DNA of 64,000 nucleotides, taken from the NCBI RefSeq assembly GCF_004216695.1, contig NZ_SGXC01000002.1, forward strand, positions 558,001-622,000, written 5' to 3'. A program made the translations under genes and the position numbers. The stretch is from Pigmentiphaga kullae. GTDB lineage: Bacteria > Pseudomonadota > Gammaproteobacteria > Burkholderiales > Burkholderiaceae_B. Positions 39,409 through 47,475 of the stretch are shown piece by piece; position 1 is the first letter of the stretch, and each line of letters opens with the position of its first letter. Below the pieces are notes generated by a model that saw only the letters and a list, made by a program, of their open reading frames with translations, did not search any database and was not told where the DNA came from.

Positions 39409-40215
39409 CTACTCCGCCTGGCCGGCGCTGAGCTCGGCCTCCAGCCTGGCCTTGAGCGCCAGCAGCCCGGGAGCGACTTCCCGCTTCAGCCGCGCCATGG
39501 CCAGCGCGTTCGAGGGCGCGGCGCAGCCCAGCGCATAGGTGTGCGGCCCCTCGGGGGTGTCGATCACGAGCGCCACGCCGTTGGTTCCTTCCTCCAGCGT
39601 GCCCGCCGCCACGCAATAGCCCTGGCCGGCCATCTGGGACACGGCATGGGGCACTTCCTGGCTCAGGGCCTTCCAGGCGGACGGATCGGCCACGCTGAGC
39701 TTCTCGAGATAGGCCAGCCGCTCGGCATCGCCCATGGCGCCGACCAGCGCCCTGCCCAATGCCGAGCGGTCGATGCGCAGGCGCGAGCCCGCGCGCACGC
39801 GCAGCGTGAACAGCATCTCGCGGCTATGGGCGACCTCGTTGCACACCATGCTGCTGGCGTCGGGGGAGGCCAGGACCACCGAGACACGGTGCTCGTCGGC
39901 GAACTGCTGCATGAGCGGCCGGGCCAGCACGACGAAATCGCTGTGGGAGGCCGCGGCGAAACCCAGCGCGAGCACCGGCATGCCCAGGCGGTAGGCGGCC
40001 CGTTGGGCCGAATACTCCAGATAGCCCGCCTCGAGCAGATTGGAGGTCAGCCGCGAGACGGTGGGCTTGGGCAGGTCGGTGAGCGCGGCCAGTTCGGAGT
40101 TGGTCAACCAGCCGTTCTCCGGCTCGAAAGCGGAGAGTATCGTGAGCCCGCGGGCCAGGACGCGGACGTCCCGGGTGCCCGGTTGCCGAGATGACGGGAT
40201 GGCGACGTTCTGCAT
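39409..40215 (-). CDS. IclR-family regulator 2
   Basis: A 268-residue IclR protein. Its helix-turn-helix (about 16-75) has VRVLARGLTILSAFEPENGW and LAALTDLPKPTVSRLTSNLLEAGYLE; the effector domain follows from about 88. It is the upstream member of a two-gene minus-strand operon with IclR regulator 1. Two different IclR proteins beside one catabolic operon could sense two intermediates, or one could act as activator and the other as repressor. A possible promoter lies at 40243-40273. Confidence 0.9.
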   Translation of the reverse strand: MQNVAIPSSRQPGTRDVRVLARGLTILSAFEPENGWLTNSELAALTDLPKPTVSRLTSNLLEAGYLEYSAQRAAYRLGMPVLALGFAAASHSDFVVLARPLMQQFADEHRVSVVLASPDASSMVCNEVAHSREMLFTLRVRAGSRLRIDRSALGRALVGAMGDAERLAYLEKLSVADPSAWKALSQEVPHAVSQMAGQGYCVAAGTLEEGTNGVALVIDTPEGPHTYALGCAAPSNALAMARLKREVAPGLLALKARLEAELSAGQAE

Positions 40216-40242
40216 GAGGCTGGGAAAGAAAATGGCCTCAAT

Positions 40243-40273
40243 TGTATATGTGAACCTTCGTCATATCGTGCAA
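40243..40273 (-). promoter_or_regulatory. Possible promoter of the two IclR genes
   Basis: Read on the minus strand, TTGCAC (40268-40273), a 19-base spacer and TATACA (40243-40248) precede the IclR gene start at 40215. The spacer is longer than ideal, so this is tentative. Confidence 0.4.
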
Positions 40274-40302
40274 GCGGGCGGCCCGGACAGGCGGCGTTCT
40301 CC

Positions 40303-41106
40303 TCAGTCCCATTCGGGCGCGAGCCCCTGGGGATCGACTTCGCGGCCATTGCGTTCCAGCGCGGCGATCCGCGCCATGTCGTCGGCATCGAGCGCGAGGT
40401 CGCGGGCGAGAAGATTGCTGGCCAGGTTCTCGCGCCTGGTGGAAGAGGGAATCACCGCATAGCCGAGCTGCAGCGCCCAGGCCAGCGCGACTTGCGCGAC
40501 GGTGGCATCGTGCTTGGCGGCGATCGCGGCCAGTACCGGATCCTTCAGCACCTTGCCGTAGGCCAGCGTCATGTAAGACGTCACGGTAATGCCTTGTTCC
40601 TTCAGGAACGCGGTCAGCTTGCGGTTCTGCAGGTAGGGGCTGAGTTCGATCTGGTTGGTGGCGATCTCGCCCTTGCCGACCATCGCGATGGCTTCTTTCG
40701 TCAGCGCGATGTTGAAGTTGGAGATGCCGATCTGCCGGGTCAGCCCCAGCGCCTTGGCCTCGGCCAGCGCCGCCATGGTTTCGCCCAGTTCGACGCCGTT
40801 GCCCGGCGCCGGCCAGTGGATCAGAGTCAGGTCGACGTAGTCGGTGCGCAGCTTCTCCAGGCTGGCGCGCAGGCTGGGTGCGAGCTTGTTTCCGGCATAG
40901 TTGTCGGTCCAGATCTTGGTGGTCAGGAACAGGTCGGCGCGCTGGACGCCGCTCTGGGCGATGGCCTGGCCGACCTCGGCCTCGTTGCCGTAGATCTGCG
41001 CGGTGTCGACGGCGCGATAGCCCACGTCCAGGGCGTTGCGCACCGAGTCGATGACGGTCTGGCCGGTCAGGCGGAAGGTGCCGACGCCGAAGGAAGGAAT
41101 GCTCAT
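40303..41106 (-). CDS. dkgB: 2,5-didehydrogluconate reductase B (aldo/keto reductase)
   Basis: A 267-residue aldo/keto reductase, the same length as E. coli DkgB and with long identical stretches as I recall that sequence ([33 protein letters not shown] at the end). The catalytic tetrad is D34, Y39, K64 and H97. It reduces 2,5-diketo-D-gluconate and also methylglyoxal and other aldehydes with NADPH. It is a single gene, facing away from the MFS carrier at 41403. The AT-rich 41175-41215 region between them probably holds its promoter; otherwise the 296 bases of that gap show nothing. Confidence 0.93.
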   Translation of the reverse strand: MSIPSFGVGTFRLTGQTVIDSVRNALDVGYRAVDTAQIYGNEAEVGQAIAQSGVQRADLFLTTKIWTDNYAGNKLAPSLRASLEKLRTDYVDLTLIHWPAPGNGVELGETMAALAEAKALGLTRQIGISNFNIALTKEAIAMVGKGEIATNQIELSPYLQNRKLTAFLKEQGITVTSYMTLAYGKVLKDPVLAAIAAKHDATVAQVALAWALQLGYAVIPSSTRRENLASNLLARDLALDADDMARIAALERNGREVDPQGLAPEWD

Positions 41107-41402
41107 GGAAGGTCTCCTGGATAGCGGGGTATGGATGGCATTTTGCCGCCTTTACCTTTGCGGATGAAGCGCGGTATAAGCCAAATACATTTGAATTGAA
41201 GTCAATAAAACGCGTGCGTTTCGTCGGGTGCTAGAATTTCTTCGCAGTGTTCCTTCGGACGCGGCCGTAAGCGTTTACGTCAACCAACGCATCACCAGCG
41301 GCACCCGTGGCCGGCTGGCGGTGTGCGTTGGCGCCGCGTGGTCCATCGTTCCCCTCCATCCTCCCGCGCCGTGCCGCCCTGACTCCCAAGGAGCGGCGGT
41401 CG

Positions 41403-42584
41403 ATGTCGAACGTCCTGCAGTATTCCCCCTTGCGCCGCCTGGTCTGGATGACCGTGGCGCTGTTCCTGAGCTATCTCGCGGTGGCCATGGCGATGCCCGC
41501 CGTGGCGGTGCACGTCTCGCACACGCTGGGCATGGGCAATGTCGCCTCCGGCCTGGCCGTGGGCATCGCGTTTCTTTCCACCATCCTGAGCCGCGGCTGG
41601 GCCGGCCGGCTGGCCGACGAGCGGGGTGGCAAGTCGGGCATGTTCCGGGGCCTGGCCTTGTATGCGCTGGCCTCGCTGCTGTGTCTGGCGTCGTCGCTGC
41701 CGATGCTGGGGCACGGCATGGTGTCCTATGCGGTCCTGCTGGCGGGCCGGCTGCTGCTGGGCCTGGGCGAGAGCCTGGCCCTGGTCGGCATGCTGGCGTG
41801 GAGCATGGCGATGATGGGACCGGCGCGTTCCGGCCTGGTGATGGCCGTGTTCGGCATGGGCATGTATGGCGCGTTCGCGGCGGGCGGCCCGCTGGGCCTG
41901 TGGCTGTTGCAGGACGTGGGGTTCGCCGGCCTGATGGCGATCTGCGTCGCGCTGCCGCTGCTGGGCGCGCTGATGCTGTGGCCGCTCGAGTCCGCCGTGC
42001 CGGCGCAGGCGGGCCGGCGTCCGCCGTTCGCGCAGGTGCTCGGGCGCATCTGGCGGCCCGGTGTCGTGGTCGGCCTGCAAGGCATAGGCTTCGCCGCGCT
42101 GGGCGCGTTCTTCCCGCTGTATTTCCTGGCCCAGGGGTGGGAAGGCGCCGGTTATGGGTTGACGTGCTTTGGCCTGGGCTTCGTCGCGGTGCGGGTGTTG
42201 TTCGGTTACTTGCCCGATCGCATCGGCGGCGTGCCGGTGGCGCTGGCGTCGCTGCTGGTCGAGGCCGCGGGGCAGGCGCTGCTCTGGCTGGCTCCCGGAC
42301 CGGAGGTGGCCATGGCGGGTGCGCTGCTGACGGGCATGGGATGCTCGATGGTGTTTCCGGCGATGGGGCTGGAGGCGGTCCGGCGCGTGCCGGCGCATTT
42401 GCGCGGCACCGCGATAGGAGGCTTCGCGGCGTTCCAGGATCTGGCCTACGGCGTGACCGGGCCGCTGGCCGGGTGGATCGCCGACCACTTCGGCCACGCC
42501 CAGGTCTTCCTGGTGGGAGGGCTGGCGGCGGCGCTGGGCGCGGCGATCACCCTCCGGCTGCGCGACGGTGGAGGGCAGACTTGA
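41403..42584 (+). CDS. MFS transporter (YfcJ/YhhS-like)
   Basis: A 393-residue twelve-helix major facilitator. WAGRLADERGGK in loop 2-3 and a shorter GYLPDRIGG in loop 8-9 are the MFS signatures. The protein resembles the YfcJ/YhhS group of sugar or drug efflux carriers of this length. The start at 41403 follows AAGGAGCGGTCG; a longer frame opening at 41307 adds no helix. A promoter for the following repressor gene lies just inside and after its 3' end (42581-42610). Substrate unknown. Confidence 0.85.
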   Translation: MSNVLQYSPLRRLVWMTVALFLSYLAVAMAMPAVAVHVSHTLGMGNVASGLAVGIAFLSTILSRGWAGRLADERGGKSGMFRGLALYALASLLCLASSLPMLGHGMVSYAVLLAGRLLLGLGESLALVGMLAWSMAMMGPARSGLVMAVFGMGMYGAFAAGGPLGLWLLQDVGFAGLMAICVALPLLGALMLWPLESAVPAQAGRRPPFAQVLGRIWRPGVVVGLQGIGFAALGAFFPLYFLAQGWEGAGYGLTCFGLGFVAVRVLFGYLPDRIGGVPVALASLLVEAAGQALLWLAPGPEVAMAGALLTGMGCSMVFPAMGLEAVRRVPAHLRGTAIGGFAAFQDLAYGVTGPLAGWIADHFGHAQVFLVGGLAAALGAAITLRLRDGGGQT

Positions 42585-42610
42585 CGGAGACAACCCGGAA
42601 TTCCTAGAAT
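42581..42610 (+). promoter_or_regulatory. Promoter of the RHH-VOC-methyltransferase unit
   Basis: TTGACG at 42581-42586, an 18-base spacer and TAGAAT at 42605-42610. The -35 box overlaps the stop codon of the MFS gene. The -10 box overlaps tandem CTAG-containing repeats. Confidence 0.7.
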
Positions 42611-42627
42611 GCTAGCAATCTAGCAAT
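42604..42627. repeat. Three tandem 8-bp CTAG repeats (operator candidate)
   Basis: CTAGAATG, CTAGCAAT and CTAGCAAT follow each other without gaps at 42604-42611, 42612-42619 and 42620-42627. The two downstream copies are identical. They lie on the -10 box and 11 bases before a ribbon-helix-helix gene. Tandem 8-10 bp subsites are typical for cooperative binding by such repressors. Confidence 0.65.
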
Positions 42628-42637
42628 CAGGGTCGCC

Positions 42638-42814
42638 ATGGCCGACGAAGAGGTCAAGCAGTTCAACGTCTATCTGCCGGTCAGCCTGATCCGGCAGGTC
42701 AAGCATCACGCCATCGAATCGGAGTCCTCGCTCTCGGCCCTGGTGGCCGAGGCGCTGCGCGCCTATCTCGACGCGCGCCAGCCCAGGCGCCGAACAACCA
42801 GAAAGGAGAAGTGA
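42638..42814 (+). CDS. Small ribbon-helix-helix (CopG-type) DNA-binding protein
   Basis: A 58-residue protein: [20 protein letters not shown] (in part) is the beta strand and first helix of a ribbon-helix-helix fold, followed by a second helix [18 protein letters not shown] and a basic tail ending RRRTTRKEK. Such proteins bind DNA as dimers through the strand and usually repress their own promoters. The gene has its own promoter with three CTAG repeats over the -10 box. Its end carries AAAGGAG, the ribosome-binding site of the VOC gene that starts one base after the stop. It probably regulates the VOC and methyltransferase genes. Confidence 0.8.
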   Translation: MADEEVKQFNVYLPVSLIRQVKHHAIESESSLSALVAEALRAYLDARQPRRRTTRKEK

Positions 42815-42815
42815 C

Positions 42816-43166
42816 ATGAAGTCCGAACGGATCGAAGCGGTGTTCCTGACCACCCACAATTGGGGCAAGGCGGCCAAGTTCTTCCAGGCCCTGGGGTTCA
42901 GGCTGGAGTTCGAGACCGATCACAATTCGGGCCAGTTGCGCAATGGCGACGGCCCTTATCTGTTCATTGCCGAGGTGCCGGAAGGCGAGAAGCCCGAGTC
43001 GCAGATCGTGCTGAAGCTGCCCGATGCGGATGCGTTCCAACCCGAGCCTATCGTCGAGGTGGTCACGCCGTTCGAGGATACGCACTGGGGTACGCGGGAC
43101 ATGACCGTGCGCGATCCCGATGGTCGCGTCTGGCGCTTGCAGGCCCCGGCCCGGGCCGGAAAGTGA
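42816..43166 (+). CDS. VOC-family (glyoxalase-fold) protein
   Basis: A 116-residue single vicinal-oxygen-chelate domain with two beta-alpha-beta-beta-beta units: VFLTTHNWGKAAKFFQALGFRLEFE opens the first (given in part) and GTRDMTVRDPDGRVWRLQAP closes the second. The metal-ligand pattern is weak: a histidine at the start of the first unit (TTHN) but no clear glutamate at the end (RDPDGRVW), so it may bind a ligand rather than catalyse. Some small VOC proteins sequester antibiotics. It starts one base after the RHH gene and is followed nine bases on by the methyltransferase. Confidence 0.85.
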   Translation: MKSERIEAVFLTTHNWGKAAKFFQALGFRLEFETDHNSGQLRNGDGPYLFIAEVPEGEKPESQIVLKLPDADAFQPEPIVEVVTPFEDTHWGTRDMTVRDPDGRVWRLQAPARAGK

Positions 43167-43175
43167 GCGACGATC

Positions 43176-44036
43176 ATGCATGACGAACAGGACGTGGCGC
43201 CCGACAGCACCGCGGCGCGGGTAGCCTTGTGGCGGGCCCTGCATGTCGAGGTCGATGCGCCGCCGCACGTGCTCGAGGACGAGGTCGGCCTGCGCCTGCT
43301 GGACCCGGAACCGGGCTGGCAACATCGTGGAGACATGGACCAGGGCTTCACCCGGCCGTTTCGTGCGTCCATCGTGGGGCGGGCCCGGTTCATCGAAGAC
43401 CTGGTCCTGGAGCAGGCCGGCGGTGGCCTGGAGCAATACGTCATCCTGGGCGCCGGGCTGGACAGCTTCGCGCAGCGCCGGCCCGGGCTGGCGTCGCGGC
43501 TGCGTGTGTTCGAGATCGACCGGCCCGGCCCGCAGGCGTGGAAGCGGCGGCGCCTGGTCGAACTGGGCTGGGGCGTGCCGGACTGGCTGCGCTTCGTGCC
43601 GGTCGACTTCGAGGCCGGCGAATCCTGGTGGGATCGCCTGCTGGCGGCCGGATTCGATGGCGGCAAGCCGGCGGTCGTGGTGTCCACCGGGGTCAGCATG
43701 TACCTGACCAAAGAGGCGAACGCCGCCACGCTGCACCAGATGGCGAGGCTGGCGCCGGGGTCCACGTTCGCGATGTCCTTCCTGTTGCCGCTGGACATGG
43801 CGGATCCGGATGTTCGGCCGGGCATGCAGATGGCGGAGAAGGGCGCGCGCGCGAGCGGGACGCCGTTCGTGAGTTTCTTCCTGCCGGCGCAGATCCTGCA
43901 ACTGGCCCGCGAGCAGGGATTCAAAGAGGCGCGGCACGTCTCGGCGGACGAGTTGGCCCGGCGATACTTCTCCGGCCGCGCGGACGGCTTGCGTCCGCCG
44001 TCCAATACCGAGGAGCTCCTGGTGGCCACCACTTAG
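43176..44036 (+). CDS. Class I SAM-dependent methyltransferase (LCM/TIGR00027 family)
   Basis: A 286-residue methyltransferase of the leucine carboxyl methyltransferase-like family. SAM-binding residues lie in YVILGAGLDSFAQR (88-101) and RVFEIDRPGPQAWKR (110-124), followed by VVSTGVSMYLT near 172-182, all hallmarks of the TIGR00027/PF04072 group that methylates carboxyl or hydroxyl groups of small molecules. It is the third gene of the RHH-VOC unit. Substrate unknown. Two hairpins follow before the next gene. Confidence 0.88.
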   Translation: MHDEQDVAPDSTAARVALWRALHVEVDAPPHVLEDEVGLRLLDPEPGWQHRGDMDQGFTRPFRASIVGRARFIEDLVLEQAGGGLEQYVILGAGLDSFAQRRPGLASRLRVFEIDRPGPQAWKRRRLVELGWGVPDWLRFVPVDFEAGESWWDRLLAAGFDGGKPAVVVSTGVSMYLTKEANAATLHQMARLAPGSTFAMSFLLPLDMADPDVRPGMQMAEKGARASGTPFVSFFLPAQILQLAREQGFKEARHVSADELARRYFSGRADGLRPPSNTEELLVATT

Positions 44037-44061
44037 CCGGCTGCAAGATCCGTTCACCATT

Positions 44062-44084
44062 GTTGTGAAAACCTGTTTCACAAC
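44062..44084. repeat. Perfect 9-bp hairpin, with a second hairpin after it
   Basis: GTTGTGAAA (44062-44070) and TTTCACAAC (44076-44084) pair perfectly around a five-base loop. A second hairpin, GCGCGG/CCGCGC (44086-44103), follows at once. There is no T run, so this is either an operator for the lipoprotein gene or a factor-dependent terminator for the methyltransferase unit. Confidence 0.45.
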
Positions 44085-44143
44085 GGCGCGGAAATCGCCG
44101 CGCATTGGGTTATCCTCGCGGCAACGCGAAGAATGGATCCCGC

Positions 44144-44875
44144 ATGACCAGCTTCAGGACGGTGGGCGCGGCGGCGGTGGCTCTATCCCTGCTGGCCGGC
44201 TGTGCCCAGTACACCGCGCTGCCTCGCCCCGGCTACGAGTCGCGGGGGACCGAGGACATGTCCTCGGACCAGATGATGCAGACCGATTTCAATCGGACCC
44301 TGACCATCGCCATGCGCGACAACCTGTCCAGCCTGATGTCGCTGATGACCAAGCTCTACAAGCGCAACCCGCGCGAGTGGCGCAAGTCCGGCAAGCCTTC
44401 GATGGAGGCCGCCGCCGAGACGGTCCGGCGGTCCATCGATGCCCGTACGCCGCCGGCGGGGCTCCAGGGCCTGCGCGACGTCGAGATCCTGGCAGTGGCG
44501 CTCGATCCCGCCTACCCCGGCGACCGGGTCGCCGCCTTCATCTACGGCATGGCCGACACCATCGTCGCGGCGCACGACGGCAAGACGCGTTTTTATGCCT
44601 TCGATCTGCTGGACGGCGGCCGGGTCTACAACGCCGCCCGCAACGTCGAGGCGGCGGCCTGGCTGCTGGGCAGCCGGCGCGATGCGCGCGGCGAGCCGCT
44701 GCTGCTGGCCAATGAATGGACGGACTCGCAGGTCAACCTGAGTTTCGAACGCGAATTCGGCGCCATCATCGGGCGCCTGGACCTGATCGCCAACCTGCTG
44801 GGCGAGAACTCGCGCCGGCTGGGCATCAACTACGCGCAGAACCTGATGCTGTTTTCCTTCCTGCCGGTGCGCTAG
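44144..44875 (+). CDS. Uncharacterised lipoprotein
   Basis: A 243-residue exported lipoprotein: an N-terminal hydrophobic segment ends in the lipobox LLAGC with C20 as the lipidated residue. Start 44144 is chosen because it places the signal peptide at the N-terminus; an ATG 13 codons upstream would bury it. The mature part is helical, with LVLDPAYPGD-like ALDPAYPGDRVAAFIYGMADT in the middle (in part) and ending SFLPVR. I do not recall a named family. Its last 50 bases overlap the convergent ada gene. Confidence 0.75.
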   Translation: MTSFRTVGAAAVALSLLAGCAQYTALPRPGYESRGTEDMSSDQMMQTDFNRTLTIAMRDNLSSLMSLMTKLYKRNPREWRKSGKPSMEAAAETVRRSIDARTPPAGLQGLRDVEILAVALDPAYPGDRVAAFIYGMADTIVAAHDGKTRFYAFDLLDGGRVYNAARNVEAAAWLLGSRRDARGEPLLLANEWTDSQVNLSFEREFGAIIGRLDLIANLLGENSRRLGINYAQNLMLFSFLPVR

Positions 44876-45971
44876 GGTCGTCGCCGGCTTCGCGCCCGAG
44901 CAGCGCACGCTTGCGCTCCACGCCCCAGCGGTAGCCCGACAGGTCGCCGTCGCGCCGGATGACCCGGTGGCAGGGAATGGCCACGGCGATGTGGTTGGCG
45001 CCGCAGGCCTGGGCGACGGCGCGCACGGCGCGAGGCGCGCCTATGCGCTGCGCGATCTCGGCATAGCTGGCGGTCCGGCCCGGCGGGATCTCGCGCAGGG
45101 CCTGCCAGACGCGTTCCTGGAAGGCGGTGCCGCGCACATCCAGCGGCAGGTTCAGCCCGATGGAGGGCGCCTCGATGAAGCCCACCACCTGGGCCACCAG
45201 CCGTTCGAAGCCGGCGTCGCCGCCGATCAGCCTGGCTTTGGGGAACTGGTCCTGCAGCTCGCGCACCAGCGCGTCGGGATCGTCGCCCAGCAGGATGGCG
45301 CAGATGCCGCGCTGGCTTTGCGCGACCAGGATGGCGCCCAGCGAGCATTGGCCCACCGCGAAGCGGATGACCGCGCCGGCGCCCCCCGCGCGGTAGTCGC
45401 GCGCGCGCATGCCCAGCAACTGGTCGGAGGCTTCGTAGAACCGGCTGTTGGAGTTGAACCCCGCTTCGTAGATGGCATCGGTGACCGAGGCGTCGGGTGT
45501 CCCCAATTCCTCGCGCAGCCGGCGGGCGCGCCGGGCCGAGGCATAGGCCTTGGGCGTCAGGCCGGTCTCGGCCTTGAACACCCGGTGGAAGTGGAAGGGG
45601 CTCATGCCCGCCTGCGAGGCCAGTTCCGCAAGACCGGGCGGTGTCTCGGCGTTTTCGATCAGGCGGCAGGCGCGGGCGATCAGCGCCGCGCGCTCGCGGG
45701 CGGCCTCGGGTCCGTCGTGCTGCCGCTGGCTGGCGCGGTAGCCGGCGGCCTCGGCATCCCGGGGCGAATCGAAGAACTCGACGTTGGCGCGGCGGGGCAA
45801 CCGTGTGGGCGAGCTGGGGCGGCAGTACACGCCGGTCGTGCGCACGGCGTAGACGAAATGGCCGTCTGCATTGGCGTCGCGCGCCTGGACGGCCCGCCAG
45901 CGGGCGTCGTCGGTGGCATAGTCGGAGGAGGGGCGCGTATCCATGGCGGATGTCCCGGGGTTCGTGGTCAT
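44826..45971 (-). CDS. ada: Ada-type alkylation repair protein with degenerate N-terminal zinc site
   Basis: A 381-residue Ada: N-terminal methyl-phosphotriester domain (about 20-90), AraC helix-turn-helix (about 95-195, SQAGMSPFHFHRVFK), and C-terminal O6-methylguanine methyltransferase with the acceptor cysteine in IPCHRV (C334). The N-terminal domain normally binds zinc with four cysteines. Here only the first, the methyl acceptor (C50), remains; the others read S54, S81 and Q84. Zinc binding and methyl-triggered activation should be lost or altered, while O6-methylguanine repair should be intact. The C-terminus runs about 27 residues past the usual end and overlaps the lipoprotein gene by 50 bases. 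M10 is an alternative start. Confidence 0.9.
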   Translation of the reverse strand: MTTNPGTSAMDTRPSSDYATDDARWRAVQARDANADGHFVYAVRTTGVYCRPSSPTRLPRRANVEFFDSPRDAEAAGYRASQRQHDGPEAARERAALIARACRLIENAETPPGLAELASQAGMSPFHFHRVFKAETGLTPKAYASARRARRLREELGTPDASVTDAIYEAGFNSNSRFYEASDQLLGMRARDYRAGGAGAVIRFAVGQCSLGAILVAQSQRGICAILLGDDPDALVRELQDQFPKARLIGGDAGFERLVAQVVGFIEAPSIGLNLPLDVRGTAFQERVWQALREIPPGRTASYAEIAQRIGAPRAVRAVAQACGANHIAVAIPCHRVIRRDGDLSGYRWGVERKRALLGREAGDDPSAPAGRKTASGSARS

Positions 45972-46046
45972 GGCATCAGGATAGAGAATAGTCCGGGCGC
46001 AAGCGCTCCGTTTCTTGCGCTCGAATCCGTGCCGTGTGCCGGCCGG

Positions 46047-47405
46047 CTACAAGGCGAATTCCTGGTCCTGGCGCGGGACGACGGCGTCCCAGCCCAGTTC
46101 CCGGTCTATCCTGACCCGCAGGGCATCCGATGCATCCGGCTCGCCATGGACGATGAACACGCGCCGGGGCGCCTTGCGAAAGCCGGACAGCCAGCGCATC
46201 AACTCGCCCGCGTCGGCGTGGGCGGACAGCCGGTCCAGCCGGGAGACCTCGGCGTCGATCCGGACCCAGGCGCCGTGGATCTTGATTTCCCTGGCGCCGT
46301 CCTGCAAAGCCCGGCCGCGGGTGCCCATGGCCTGGAAGCCCGACAGCAGGATGGTGTTCCGGGCATCGGGGCCGAATGCCTTCAGGTGGTGCAGGACGCG
46401 GCCGCCGGTGGCCATGCCCGAGGCGGAAATGATGACCTTGGGGTAGGGGCTGGCCGACAGCATCTTGGACGCGGCGACGTCCTCGGCGTAGCGCGCGATG
46501 GCGAAGACTTCACGGCAGGTGTTCGCGTCCAGGCGGTGGTCGCGCAGGAGGGCGGCCATCAGGCCGGTCGCGCCCACGGCCATGGGGCTGTCGAGAAAGA
46601 CCGGTACGGAAGCCAGGCGTCCCGCCTGCTTCAGCTTCCACAGCCAGTACAGGATTTCCTGGGCGCGCCCGACTGCGAACGCGGGGATGACGACCGTGCC
46701 GCCACGCCGGATCGTGCGCTCGACCACGTCCCCCAGCATGTCTCCCGGATCGCCGCCTTCGTGGAGGCGGTTGCCATAGGTCGATTCGATGACCACATAG
46801 TCGGCTTCCTCGACCGGCGCGGGGTCGGGCATCAAGGGGTCGCCGTAGCGGCCGACGTCGCCGGAGAAGACGATGCGCCTGCCGCCCCAGTCGATCTGCG
46901 CATGGGCCGCGCCCAGGATGTGGCCGGCGTGGCGCAGGCGCAGCCGGGCGCCGTTGGGCAGTTCGACGGGCTGGTCGAAATCGACCTTGGAAAAGCGTTC
47001 CAGGGCACGCTCCGCGTCCTTGACGCCGTACAGGGGCAGCGCCGGCTTGTGCCTGGACAATTCGTGCCGGTTCAGGAACTCGGCATCCTTTTCCTGAAGA
47101 TGGGCACTGTCCTTCAGGATCAGTTCGGCCACGTCGCGTGTGGCGGGCGTGGCGTGGATGCGCCCGCGGAAGCCGTCGCGCACCAGCTTGGGCAGGTAGC
47201 CGCAATGATCCAGGTGAGCATGCGTCAGGACCACATGGCCGATGTCGGCAGCGGCGATGGGCAACGGCGCCCAGTTCAGTTCCCGCAGGTTCTTCAGGCC
47301 CTGGAACAGGCCGGCATCGACCAGCATGTGCTGGCCGTGGAGCGACAGCAGGTGCTTCGAGCCGGTTACCGAACCGGCGCCACCGAGTGACTTGAAGATA
47401 AGCAA
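46047..47405 (-). CDS. MBL-fold RNA metallo-hydrolase (beta-CASP family)
   Basis: A 452-residue enzyme. The metallo-beta-lactamase motif HAHLDHCG is at 62-69 (H62, H64, D66, H67 are zinc ligands), with GHILGAAH and FSGDVGRYGDPLM further on. The beta-CASP insert (SASGMATGGRVLHHLKAF) and the C-terminal RMMBL histidines (LSAHAD, FIVHGEPD) follow. Family members are RNA exo/endonucleases of the CPSF-73/RNase J type. No ATG fits: the frame's first domain strand starts LLIFKSLGGAGSVTGSKH, so TTG at 47405, with CAGGA upstream, is taken. It lies between ada and alkB on the same strand. Confidence 0.88.
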   Translation of the reverse strand: MLIFKSLGGAGSVTGSKHLLSLHGQHMLVDAGLFQGLKNLRELNWAPLPIAAADIGHVVLTHAHLDHCGYLPKLVRDGFRGRIHATPATRDVAELILKDSAHLQEKDAEFLNRHELSRHKPALPLYGVKDAERALERFSKVDFDQPVELPNGARLRLRHAGHILGAAHAQIDWGGRRIVFSGDVGRYGDPLMPDPAPVEEADYVVIESTYGNRLHEGGDPGDMLGDVVERTIRRGGTVVIPAFAVGRAQEILYWLWKLKQAGRLASVPVFLDSPMAVGATGLMAALLRDHRLDANTCREVFAIARYAEDVAASKMLSASPYPKVIISASGMATGGRVLHHLKAFGPDARNTILLSGFQAMGTRGRALQDGAREIKIHGAWVRIDAEVSRLDRLSAHADAGELMRWLSGFRKAPRRVFIVHGEPDASDALRVRIDRELGWDAVVPRQDQEFAL

Positions 47406-47475
47406 GGGCGGGTCCTGTGATGGGCAGGGGGTGGGGAAAGTATGCCTGAATCGCGGACGCGAAGTCCGGCGGCCG

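Noticed and set aside
42604-42627. Phage or integrative-element attachment site
   Set aside because: The CTAG units are tandem, sit exactly on a promoter and precede a ribbon-helix-helix gene. No integrase or second copy is in the window.
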